From Hymenobacter aranciens (GTDB lineage Bacteria > Bacteroidota > Bacteroidia > Cytophagales > Hymenobacteraceae): DNA of 64,000 bases. Location of the stretch: the NCBI RefSeq assembly GCF_030580865.1, contig NZ_JAUQSY010000020.1, positions 18,970 to 82,969 of the forward strand. Reading direction: 5' to 3'. Shown piece after piece: positions 54,156 to 61,675 of this stretch (its first letter is position 1; every line of letters begins with the position of its first letter). Both the position numbers and the translations under genes were made by a program. The notes below the pieces were generated by a model, which was not told the origin of the DNA, searched no databases, and saw only the letters and a program-made list of their open reading frames with translations.

Positions 54156-55276
54156 TTATTGACCGCCCTGCAGCAGCGGCAGTTGCCGCCACGGCAGCGC
54201 CAGCGCCCCGCGTCGGGCCCGATACGGCCGCGCAGCCGCAGGGAACGACCGGCGCGCTGGAAGCGCAGCGTGTCGGGGCGCGGGCCGAGCAGCAGGCGCC
54301 CCGGCGCGTAGCGTAGCGGGTAGTCGCGGAAGCGGCCGGCGCTGTCTTCGGTAATCAGGTAGCCGCGCCGATGGATGAACAGGCGGCGCAAGCCTCTGCC
54401 GGCTAACGACTCGGCTTGCAGCGCATAGGCCCCGTGCAGGAAGGGGCGCGCCGCCGCGTCGTCGTTGAAAATGCCGGTTTGCAGGTAGGGCCCGGCGGTT
54501 TCGAGCAGCAGCCCGGCCAGCAGCAGCCCGCGCAAAGCCCCTACCCCGCGCCCGCCCCAGCCCGCCGGGCGCGGCACCCGCGCCGGTTGCCAGCGCTCCA
54601 GCACCAGCCCGGCGTAGAGGCTGCGCAATGCCGGCGCGGCCACCAGCCCCGCCAGCCCCAGCAAAAAGCCCGACCAGAGCTTCACCGAAATATCAAACCC
54701 GATGTTCAAAGCCAGCACCTGCAGCAGCACGGCCACGGCCAGCACCGCGCCCAGCGCCCGCGTGCGGCCCCACAGCAGCAACAGGCCCGGCCCCACTTCG
54801 AGCAGCCCGGCGAACAGGCTGTAAAAGTGCGAAGTACCCATCACGCTCCAGTAGGCCAGGTCGGGCGCGAGCTGCCCCAGCGGGGTGTAGAGGGTGTTGG
54901 GCTCGGGCAGGTAAAACTGCACTTTGAATACTTTATCAAAGCCGTATTCGAGCAGGTGCAGGGCCACAAACCACGCCGCGCCGGTGTGCAGGCCATACCA
55001 CAGCCGGGCATCGGCGGCCGGGCGGCTATGGCTCAGCCGGGTCCACAGCGCGGCCAGCAGCGCCGTAGCCAGTAGCAGCAGCCCCGCCCACAGCCAGAGC
55101 CCGGGCGAGTCCGAATACAGCGCCGTCGATTGGCCGTTCAGCGCCGTCAGGCTGGTTTCGAGCGTCGGGCGCAGCCAGGGGCCGGGCGCCGGCAGCACCC
55201 GGTAGCGGAAAGGGCTGGTCAGGGCCAGCAGCGCCGCGAAGAGCAACGCCCAGCGCCAGGCAAAGGCCAGCAGCAT
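54156..55276 (-). CDS. DoxX-like multi-pass membrane protein, probable frameshift near its 3' end
   Basis: The start MLLAFAWRWALLFAALLALT and at least seven hydrophobic segments mark an inner-membrane protein. LEYGFDKVFKVQFYLPEPN, PDLAYWSVMGTSHFYSLFAG and LLEVGPGLLLLWGRTRALGA fit DoxX-like proteins of Bacteroidota. The soluble tail reads DTLRFQRAGRSLRLRGRIGP, after which the literal frame runs into Cys/Arg-rich nonsense and stops at 53897. One base change in the GCGGGGCGC run near 54212 instead gives ALALPWRQLPLLQGGQ and a stop at 54156, which looks like a natural end and removes a 250-nt overlap with the next gene. The coordinates here follow that reading. Confidence 0.7.
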
Positions 55277-55279
55277 CGG

Positions 55280-55840
55280 CTAAGCGGCCTGAGATTGCGG
55301 GCCGGGGCGGCGCTCGCCCAGCAGCCAACCCGCGCCAGCAAATAGCAGGATAGCGGCCACGGCCAGCCCCACGCCGGGGTGTTGGGGCGGGGCGGGCACG
55401 GCGGGATACAAGGCTGCTTTTTTGCGCCTGGCTTTCTGCTTTTTCAGCACGGGGGCCGGGGCGGCAGGCTTGGTAGTGCTATCGAAGCCGATGAGCTTGA
55501 CCTCCGGCCGATAGCGCTGATAGTAGTTTACGGTTGACCGTTTGGTCGCCAGCCCCTGGTCGTCAGCAGTGGCCAGCCTGACAATATGCGTTTTCTCTTC
55601 GCTACGCTCCTTACTAGCCCGGCTCCAGTGACCATACTGGATGGCCGTGGTATCGGAGAGTAATCGGACGCTGTCGGCAACAAAATAAGGAGGCATGGGC
55701 CGCGTTCCGAAATTATCCGCCGCCGCGTCCAGCGCCGTCAGGCTCCCGCTGTGGCTGAGGTGGGCAATGCGGGCCGTCTGAGCCGGGGCGACGGAAGTCA
55801 GCAAGGCCACAAGTGCCGCAGTTAGGGCAATAATTTTCAT
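55280..55840 (-). CDS. Exported protein with C-terminal membrane anchor, tandem paralog 1
   Basis: This 186-aa protein starts MKIIALTAALVALLTSVAPA with signal peptidase site after PAQ. The mature part opens TARIAHLSHSGSLTALDAA, then MPPYFVADSVRLLSDTTAIQ and a basic Pro/Lys linker (APVLKKQKARRKKAALYP). It ends with PAPPQHPGVGLAVAAILLF followed by AGAGWLLGER and a short tail. It shares this plan with the next gene upstream (55868-56425). No family is recognised. It lies 3 nt before the DoxX-like gene and is probably co-transcribed with it. Confidence 0.7.
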   Translation of the reverse strand: MKIIALTAALVALLTSVAPAQTARIAHLSHSGSLTALDAAADNFGTRPMPPYFVADSVRLLSDTTAIQYGHWSRASKERSEEKTHIVRLATADDQGLATKRSTVNYYQRYRPEVKLIGFDSTTKPAAPAPVLKKQKARRKKAALYPAVPAPPQHPGVGLAVAAILLFAGAGWLLGERRPGPQSQAA

Positions 55841-55867
55841 CGGTTGAATCACAAAACAAATAGCTAT

Positions 55868-56425
55868 TTAGGCCGCCAGTTCAGCCCGCTCACCCAGCAG
55901 CCAACCGGCCCCGGCAAATAGCAGAATGGCCGCCACGCCAACCCACACGCCCGGGTGCGGTGGCGCGGGCACAGTGAGCAGAAAGGCGGCTTTTTTGCGC
56001 TTGGCTTTCTGCGTTTTCAGTGCGGGTGCCGGTATCGCGGGCGCAGCCACGCTATCAAAACCCAATACCTTCATTTTCGGGCTATTTTCTTGGTAATGAA
56101 GGGCCAGCTGCTTTTTCTGGCCCCAGCCGTAGCGTTTTGGATAGGTAACCAGATTGGTTTTCTGCTCGCGCAGATTTTCCTGCTCACGGTGCATGTAATT
56201 CCACCGACCGTATTCCAGGGCCGTGGTATCGGAGAGCAGCTGCACGCTATCGACTTCGAAATAGGGCGGAATGATACCGAAATTATCGAGTGTACCAGCT
56301 TCCGCCAACGTCTCCTCACTGCCGCTGTGGCTGAAGTGGGCAATACGGGCCGTTTGGGCGGCGGCACGGGGGAACACGGCGGCACTCAGCAACGCCGGGA
56401 GCAAAGAGTGACGGAGAAAACGCAT
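55868..56425 (-). CDS. Exported protein with C-terminal membrane anchor, tandem paralog 2
   Basis: This 185-aa protein has signal peptide RFLRHSLLPALLSAAVFPRA ending AAQ, then TARIAHFSHSGSEETLAEA, IPPYFEVDSVQLLSDTTALE and YGRWNYMHREQENLREQK. The Lys-rich linker LKTQKAKRKKAAF precedes PPHPGVWVGVAAILLFAGAG and WLLGERAELAA. The two paralogs are strongest at ARIAHxSHSGS, SVxLLSDTTA and the HPGV-anchor tail. The tail (Pro-rich, hydrophobic, then Arg) resembles three-part C-terminal sorting signals in general layout. The function is unknown. Confidence 0.7.
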   Translation of the reverse strand: MRFLRHSLLPALLSAAVFPRAAAQTARIAHFSHSGSEETLAEAGTLDNFGIIPPYFEVDSVQLLSDTTALEYGRWNYMHREQENLREQKTNLVTYPKRYGWGQKKQLALHYQENSPKMKVLGFDSVAAPAIPAPALKTQKAKRKKAAFLLTVPAPPHPGVWVGVAAILLFAGAGWLLGERAELAA

Positions 56426-56477
56426 GGCCAGAAGACAAGTGGGAAGCCGAATATACCACGCAGGACAGTAGCGCGAA

Positions 56478-57614
56478 TTACAAAGTTCGCGCTACTTCCT
56501 TGAGCGCCGCCACCATCACCTCCCACGAAAACTGCTGCTTCACCCGTCGCGTGCCGGCCTCGAAGTGGGCCTGTTTTTCTGGCTGCGTGCAGAAATCGAC
56601 CAGCGCCCCGGCAATAGCCGCCGCCGTGGGCGGCACCACGTAGCCCACCTCGCCGGCAGGAATGAGCTCGGCCAGGCCCCCTACGTCGGTCACCAGCATG
56701 GGCCGCTCGAAGTGGTAGGCTATTTGCGACACGCCGCTCTGGGTGGCGTCCTTGTAGGGCTGCACTACCAGGTCGGCGGCGCAGAAGTAGTCGGCCACTT
56801 TTTCGTTGGGGATAAAATCGGTGGCACGCACCAGCCGGCTTTCCAGGTGGTGCTGCCTGATGAGGGCCTCGTAGGGCGCGGCCGCCTCGTAAAATTCGCC
56901 CGCAATAATGAGCTTCACCGGCAGCGCCGCCAGCCGGGCATCGGCAAAGGCTTCGAGCAATAAATCAAGCCCTTTATAAGCCCGAATGAAGCCAAAAAAC
57001 AACAGGTAACGAAACTCGGCCGGGAGTTGCAGCGCCGCCAGCGCCTCGGCCCGGGGCCGGATGGGCCCGAAAGTATCATACAGCGGATGCGGTCGATAGA
57101 GCGCTGGCTTGCCCCCAAAGCCGAGGTGCTGCAAGTCCTTCAGCACGCTCCGGCTCATGGTCACGAAGCCATCGCAGGCGCTTAGGAAGTAGCGCGTGAG
57201 CGGCCCGTCGCCCGGCCGCTTCTCGTGCGGAATCACGTTGTCGGTGATGGCCACGCAGCGGGTGTGGCCGTTGCCGCGCGCCAGCCGGGCCACGGTGCCC
57301 AGCGCCGGCCCCATAAACGGCAGCCAGAACCGAAACACAATCAGGTCGGGCCGCTCGCGGCGCAGCCGCCGCCCCAGCGCCAGCCAGCTCAGCGGGTTCA
57401 CCGAGTTCAGGCTGACCTCAATGTCCAAATCCGAGGGCGCGGGGTCGGCGCTGAACTGCGTCTGGCCCGGAAACAGAAAATCCGGGTATTGCAGCGAAAA
57501 CGTGACGATGCGCACCGCGTCGCCGGCTGCCCGAAAGGCGCGGGCCAGCCGCTCGTTGTAGGTAGCCAGCCCCCCGCGCAAGGGGTAGGCCGGGCCGATA
57601 ATAACAATCTTCAT
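56478..57614 (-). CDS. Glycosyltransferase family 4 (GT-B fold)
   Basis: This 378-aa cytoplasmic enzyme probably acts in polysaccharide or glycolipid synthesis. It starts MKIVIIGPAYPLRGGLATYN, with the Gly-rich acceptor-side loop. The donor-binding half shows YLLFFGFIRAYKGLDLLLEA, LIIAGEFYEAAAPYE, FIPNEKVADYFCAADLVVQP and the E-x7-E region QIAYHFERPMLVTDVGGLAE. ATG 57614 is chosen because the 28 residues upstream are not typical and a TACCTTTA promoter box lies in that stretch. The substrate is not deducible. Confidence 0.9.
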   Translation of the reverse strand: MKIVIIGPAYPLRGGLATYNERLARAFRAAGDAVRIVTFSLQYPDFLFPGQTQFSADPAPSDLDIEVSLNSVNPLSWLALGRRLRRERPDLIVFRFWLPFMGPALGTVARLARGNGHTRCVAITDNVIPHEKRPGDGPLTRYFLSACDGFVTMSRSVLKDLQHLGFGGKPALYRPHPLYDTFGPIRPRAEALAALQLPAEFRYLLFFGFIRAYKGLDLLLEAFADARLAALPVKLIIAGEFYEAAAPYEALIRQHHLESRLVRATDFIPNEKVADYFCAADLVVQPYKDATQSGVSQIAYHFERPMLVTDVGGLAELIPAGEVGYVVPPTAAAIAGALVDFCTQPEKQAHFEAGTRRVKQQFSWEVMVAALKEVARTL

Positions 57615-57622
57615 GCTGCCGG

Positions 57623-57630
57623 TAAAGGTA
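57623..57630 (-). promoter_or_regulatory. -7 box TACCTTTA for the GT4 gene
   Basis: It has one mismatch to TAnnTTTG, 9 nt before the ATG; the leader would be very short. Confidence 0.35.
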
Positions 57631-57663
57631 ACCGCTGACCTGTTCAGGACCGCGCCACCAAAC

Positions 57664-57712
57664 GCCGAAGTGGTAGGACGAACCCCACAAGGGCTCATCC
57701 TACCACTTCGGC
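57664..57712. repeat. 15-bp perfect inverted repeat after the DUF6438 gene
   Basis: GCCGAAGTGGTAGGA and TCCTACCACTTCGGC flank a 19-nt loop that can itself pair (GAACCCC/GGGCTC). It lies 21 nt past the stop of the leftward DUF6438 gene and may terminate it. A T-run is weak (GTTTGG), so a REP-like repeat is also possible. Confidence 0.7.
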
Positions 57713-57732
57713 AGATTACTTTTTTATAGACC

Positions 57733-59424
57733 TTAACGGCCGCGGCGCGGGGCCCGCTGCTCGTTAAACTGACTACCGGCCACCAGCTGGTTGATGGTAC
57801 CGTTCACGTAGTCGAACAGGGCCTGCACTTCGGCGGGGGCGCTGTCTTCCACGGTCACCGTTTTGGCGCTGCCCCCGGCGCCGTACATCGTCAGCACCGT
57901 GGCCGGGATGTCGGTAGCGCCGTTGGTATAGCTGGCGGCCAGCCCGTTGAAATTGGCTTGCTTGGCCTGCTGCTGGATGGCTTCTACTTTGGCGGGCTCC
58001 AGTTTCAGCTCGTAAGTGCCGAGGTGGGCCACGTTCTGCTGGCCCACGTACACCACGCGGCCGTCGGGCCAGATGGTAGCGGTGTAGCTGGGGCAGGTGC
58101 CCCGGCACGGCATTTTAGCAAACATCAGCGCGGGCGTAGCCGTCTTGACGGGGTTGCTGCCGCTTAGGGTGCCACCCGGCGCCGGTGCTGGTGCCGGAGT
58201 AGCCGTGGCCTCTCCGCCCGTGCTCAGGCTGCCATCGGCGGCGATGGGCGCCTCACCGGCTGCCGTCAGCTCACGGCCCCGGGCGGGCTTGATGCCGCCC
58301 GTCCGGCCCGGCCCCCGCACGATGTTGTCTGCGGGCGTCGTAGCGGGAGTTGAGTTGGGCGTCGTGGTAGTCGGAATGGGCTTGATGCCGCCCGTGGAAT
58401 AATCGGCCGGAGCACTGTCTTCACCCGCCGTCACCGGCTGCGTGTCGCGGCTGGGCTTAATGCCACCCGTCCGGATGCCGCCGTTCGTTGCCGGGCCCGT
58501 GACGCCCGTTTCCGAGCTCACCGGCAGCGAGGCCGTCGGCTGGCTTGGCGTATTCGGAATCGGCTTGATGCCGCCCGTGGGATACTGCTGGGGCGTCTGC
58601 CCGGTCGGCGTGCTACCGTTGCCGGTTTTGATACCGCCGTTGCCGCTGATAGTGCCGCCGTTGCCGGTCTTAATGCCGCCATTGCCGCTGATGGTACCGG
58701 GCGTGCCGGTAGTAACGCTGCCGCTCAGCGAGCCCGGCGCCCCGGTCGGCGTGCTACCGTTGCCGGTTTTGATGCCGCCATTGCCGCCGATGGTGCCGCC
58801 TGGGCTCACCGTTCCGCCACCACTGGTGCTGCCATTGCCAGTTTTGATGCCGCCGTTACCACTGATGGTGCCGGGCGTCGAGGTTACCGGGCTGCCACTA
58901 CCGGCCGGGGGCGTGGTGCCGCCGGGAGTTCTCACCGGCCCGGTAATCGGGCTTTGGCTCAGGTTGCCGGGTTGCCCGCTCGTGGGGGGCTGGGTACCTG
59001 GCGACGGGGTAGTGCCGCTGCCGCTAGTGGGCTGCCGGCCGGGGCCCGCCGGGGGCGGATTGGTGCCAGCGGTAGGCTGCCGGGTGGGGCCGGCCGGGGG
59101 CGTACGCACACCACCGGTGTTACGCGGCGGCGGGTTGGTGCGCGGCGGCGGATAGCTGCCAGCGGGCGGGTAGTTGCGGGGCGGCGGGGGGGGCGGGGTC
59201 GTCCGGCCCGGGCCGGTGGTGACGTAGCCACCCCGCGGGCCACCCACCGTGCCCGACTGGTTGATGATGGTGGTGCTGCCGGTGTTCACATACACCGTAT
59301 CGGTGGTGTGATATTCGCGCACCCCGCCCTGCTCGTAGCCAGGGCCGTAATAATGACGATGAACCGTACAAGCCGGTAATGCTCCAACGCAGGCCAACGC
59401 CAGAAAAGCGTACAGGGATTTCAT
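57733..59424 (-). CDS. Lipoprotein with Pro/Gly-rich repeats and C-terminal DUF6438 domain
   Basis: This 563-aa protein has signal MKSLYAFLALACVGALPAC with the lipobox Cys near residue 19. A long low-complexity region (60-420) is first Pro-rich (TTPPPPPPRNYPPAG) and then carries repeats of GNGGIKTGNGSTPTG and TGGIKPIP. The folded end (about 430-560) is DUF6438-like: MFAKMPCRGTCPSYTATIWP, DGRVVYVGQQNVAHLGTYEL and VTVEDSAPAEVQALFDYV. CxGTCPxY is the family mark. Its role is unknown. The spacer may span or bind the cell wall (inference). Confidence 0.85.
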   Translation of the reverse strand: MKSLYAFLALACVGALPACTVHRHYYGPGYEQGGVREYHTTDTVYVNTGSTTIINQSGTVGGPRGGYVTTGPGRTTPPPPPPRNYPPAGSYPPPRTNPPPRNTGGVRTPPAGPTRQPTAGTNPPPAGPGRQPTSGSGTTPSPGTQPPTSGQPGNLSQSPITGPVRTPGGTTPPAGSGSPVTSTPGTISGNGGIKTGNGSTSGGGTVSPGGTIGGNGGIKTGNGSTPTGAPGSLSGSVTTGTPGTISGNGGIKTGNGGTISGNGGIKTGNGSTPTGQTPQQYPTGGIKPIPNTPSQPTASLPVSSETGVTGPATNGGIRTGGIKPSRDTQPVTAGEDSAPADYSTGGIKPIPTTTTPNSTPATTPADNIVRGPGRTGGIKPARGRELTAAGEAPIAADGSLSTGGEATATPAPAPAPGGTLSGSNPVKTATPALMFAKMPCRGTCPSYTATIWPDGRVVYVGQQNVAHLGTYELKLEPAKVEAIQQQAKQANFNGLAASYTNGATDIPATVLTMYGAGGSAKTVTVEDSAPAEVQALFDYVNGTINQLVAGSQFNEQRAPRRGR

Positions 59425-59449
59425 GAGTGAAAGAAGGTGAGAATGCCAG

Positions 59450-59457
59450 TAAAGGTA
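59450..59457 (-). promoter_or_regulatory. -7 box TACCTTTA for the DUF6438 gene
   Basis: It has one mismatch to TAnnTTTG, 26 nt before ATG 59424. Confidence 0.4.
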
Positions 59458-59530
59458 GCGAGCTGCAGTCTCGCATGCCAGCACTATTACAAGAGTGGTG
59501 CCAGTCGGCCCGCGCCGCGTGGCCCCCCCC

Positions 59531-60508
59531 TTACCGAATGCGCTCCCGCACCAGGTATTCGTCGCGTTTTGGGCCGTTCAGCTGCACCATTTCGGCCAGA
59601 AAACCTGCCAGGAACAGCTGTGCGCCCACGATTACGGCCACCAGCGCCAGAAAAAACAGCGGCTGGTCCGTCACGCCCCGCGCCCGCAGATTGTGGAACG
59701 ACAAATACCACTTTTCGCCCAGCAGCCACAGCGAAAGCACCATTCCAATGAAGAACGACAGCGTGCCCAGCGTGCCAAAAAAGTGCATCGGCCGCCGCCG
59801 AAACCGGCTCACAAACGTGATGCTGGCCAAATCCAGAAAGCCGTAGATAAACCGTTCCAGCCCGAATTTGGTCACGCCATATTTGCGCTCCTGGTGCTGC
59901 ACCACCTTCTCCCCGATTTTGCGAAAGCCGTTCCACTTCGCAATCACCGGAATGTAGCGGTGCATCTCGCCATACACCTCAATGCTCTTCACCACGCGTT
60001 GGTCGTACGACTTCAGCCCGCAGTTGAAATCGTGCAGCTGAATACCCGACAGCAGCCGCGTCGCGCCGTTAAAGAGCTTCGTGGGCAGCGTTTTCGAGAG
60101 CGGGTCGTAGCGCTTCTGCTTCCAGCCGCTCACCAGGTCGTAGCCGTCCTCCACTATCATGCGGTACAACTCGGGCAGTTCCTCCGGCGAGTCCTGCAAA
60201 TCGGCATCCATCGTGCACACCACCCGCCCCACGGCCGCCTGAAAGCCCACGTTCAGCGCCGCCGACTTGCCGTAGTTCCGGTTAAACCGGATGCCGCGCA
60301 AGGTCGCATCGGTCGCCGCCAGTTCCTCAATCACTGCCCACGAGTCGTCGGTCGAGCCGTCGTCAATCAGCAGCACCTCATACGTTAGCCCGCGCTCCGG
60401 CAGCACCCGCGCAATCCAGCGCGTGAGCTCCGGCAACGACTCCGCTTCGTTAAGCAGCGGAATAACGATGGAAATTTCCACCGGAAAGGAGGCAGCGCGC
60501 TTATTCAA
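59531..60508 (-). CDS. Glycosyltransferase family 2 with C-terminal membrane segments (DPM1/GtrB-like)
   Basis: This 325-aa enzyme likely transfers a sugar from a nucleotide donor to a polyprenyl phosphate. The N-terminal GT-A domain begins EISIVIPLLNEAESLPEL, with LLIDDGSTDDSW, FNRNYGKSAALNVGFQAA and the metal motif CTMDADLQDSPEEL. GLKSYDQRVVKSIEVYGEMH is typical of the family. Two membrane helices follow (FFGTLGTLSFFIGMVLSLWL, LFFLALVAVIVGAQLFLAGF). The start is TTG, overlapping the TAA of the upstream DUF4199 gene by a few bases, which suggests translational coupling. Confidence 0.9.
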   Translation of the reverse strand: MNKRAASFPVEISIVIPLLNEAESLPELTRWIARVLPERGLTYEVLLIDDGSTDDSWAVIEELAATDATLRGIRFNRNYGKSAALNVGFQAAVGRVVCTMDADLQDSPEELPELYRMIVEDGYDLVSGWKQKRYDPLSKTLPTKLFNGATRLLSGIQLHDFNCGLKSYDQRVVKSIEVYGEMHRYIPVIAKWNGFRKIGEKVVQHQERKYGVTKFGLERFIYGFLDLASITFVSRFRRRPMHFFGTLGTLSFFIGMVLSLWLLGEKWYLSFHNLRARGVTDQPLFFLALVAVIVGAQLFLAGFLAEMVQLNGPKRDEYLVRERIR

Positions 60509-61034
60509 ACTGAGGCTTAGAATGTTTGGTGATGGCGGATATCAGCAATGACAGCAAAAAAGCAAATAGCAGTGAGCCCAGGATGCCAAACAGCAGCATC
60601 CAGCTACCGCCGCTGAACTTTGCCGCCCAGGTCATGGCCTGGTCAATCTGCTCATCGGTCATTTCGCCTTTTTCCTCCATTTTGGCCCGCGCTATGTCCA
60701 GCGCCCGGCCCATGTATTCCGTATCGATGAACGTCAGGTACACGTAGTTAAACAATGTATTCAGCGTCCCGGCCACCAGGCCCAGCAGCGTTCCGATACC
60801 CAGCCCCTGGCTATACTCCATAAAGCCACCGTTGCTCCGCTTAAACTCCTTATGGGCTAACACAATGCCGCCCACGGTAATAGCCAGCCCCAGCCACCGC
60901 ACCGGCGACTGGTCGGCCTGCGCGAAGAAGAGAAAGAAGGAGAAAATAATGCCGACCAGCCCCGTAAGCAGTCCGTAGCGCACAGCTACTGCCGTAGTCG
61001 TCACCGGTTTTGGTGTAGTTGTAGTTGGCTCCAT
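60501..61034 (-). CDS. DUF4199-family membrane protein, copy 1
   Basis: This 177-aa inner-membrane protein has four hydrophobic segments: AVRYGLLTGLVGIIFSFFLF, WLGLAITVGGIVLAHKEF, GIGTLLGLVAGTLNTLFNYV and WMLLFGILGSLLFAFLLSLL. KEFKRSNGGFMEYSQGLGIG is the DUF4199 mark. A charged loop (RAKMEEKGEMTDEQIDQAM) lies between helices three and four. It is the middle gene of a DUF4199-DUF4199-GT2 operon. The function is unknown; the GT2 partner suggests envelope glycan or lipid work. Confidence 0.85.
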   Translation of the reverse strand: MEPTTTTPKPVTTTAVAVRYGLLTGLVGIIFSFFLFFAQADQSPVRWLGLAITVGGIVLAHKEFKRSNGGFMEYSQGLGIGTLLGLVAGTLNTLFNYVYLTFIDTEYMGRALDIARAKMEEKGEMTDEQIDQAMTWAAKFSGGSWMLLFGILGSLLFAFLLSLLISAITKHSKPQFE

Positions 61035-61055
61035 GTGAGAGAAGGGAAAAGTGAG

Positions 61056-61610
61056 TTACTCGCGAAAAAATACTGCCCCTGGCAAGGCCAGAAATGCCGC
61101 CAGCAGCAATGTCCGGAAATCATTCAGGGCAATGTCTTCTATCGAAATATGCGCCAGATAAGCTACTTGCGCTTTATAGCCGGCTTTGCCACTTAGCTTC
61201 TCGATGTTGGCCCGCTCGACTTTAGCAATGCTCAGCATTTCCTGGCGGTTGCGTTCCATTGCCGCCGGCCCCACCAGTTTGCCCACGCCCAGCACGCTCA
61301 GCGCCGTCACGGTAGCTGCTACCACTGCCGTCATCGACCCCACTGCCCAGGCCCGTAGAAAGCCGGCTTTCAGCGGTGCCAGTGCTTGCTTCAGCAGCCA
61401 CTGACTGGCCACCACCAGCAGCGGCACCACGAAATAGGCAATGAGTCGCTTCGGTCCGAAGGCATTGTTGTCCGTCAGATGCAAGCCCAACACCCACAGC
61501 CCGCAAAGCAAGCTTGCCCCTAAGCCAGTCTGCACTGCCACCCGCACCACTGTGCGCGAGGCATCCTCATTTCCAAGAGCTTGGTATTGCGGTAAATTCT
61601 GGTCAGGCAT
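61056..61610 (-). CDS. DUF4199-like membrane protein, copy 2
   Basis: This 184-aa protein has the same four-helix plan as copy 1 but is divergent: VAVQTGLGASLLCGLWVLGL, LIAYFVVPLLVVASQWLL, AVGSMTAVVAATVTALSVLG and FRTLLLAAFLALPGAVFF. The helix 3-4 loop NRQEMLSIAKVERANIEKLS corresponds to the charged loop of copy 1. It begins the operon and ends 21 nt before copy 1. The family assignment rests on layout and neighbour. Confidence 0.7.
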   Translation of the reverse strand: MPDQNLPQYQALGNEDASRTVVRVAVQTGLGASLLCGLWVLGLHLTDNNAFGPKRLIAYFVVPLLVVASQWLLKQALAPLKAGFLRAWAVGSMTAVVAATVTALSVLGVGKLVGPAAMERNRQEMLSIAKVERANIEKLSGKAGYKAQVAYLAHISIEDIALNDFRTLLLAAFLALPGAVFFRE

Positions 61611-61631
61611 TCGAAACAGGCTAATAAGCCC

Positions 61632-61639
61632 GAAAGATA
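61632..61639 (-). promoter_or_regulatory. -7 box TATCTTTC for the DUF4199-GT2 operon
   Basis: It has one mismatch to TAnnTTTG, 22 nt before ATG 61610. Confidence 0.4.
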
Positions 61640-61675
61640 CTAGCTACCCCGCATTGCCTTGCCCAAGCGGCCAGT

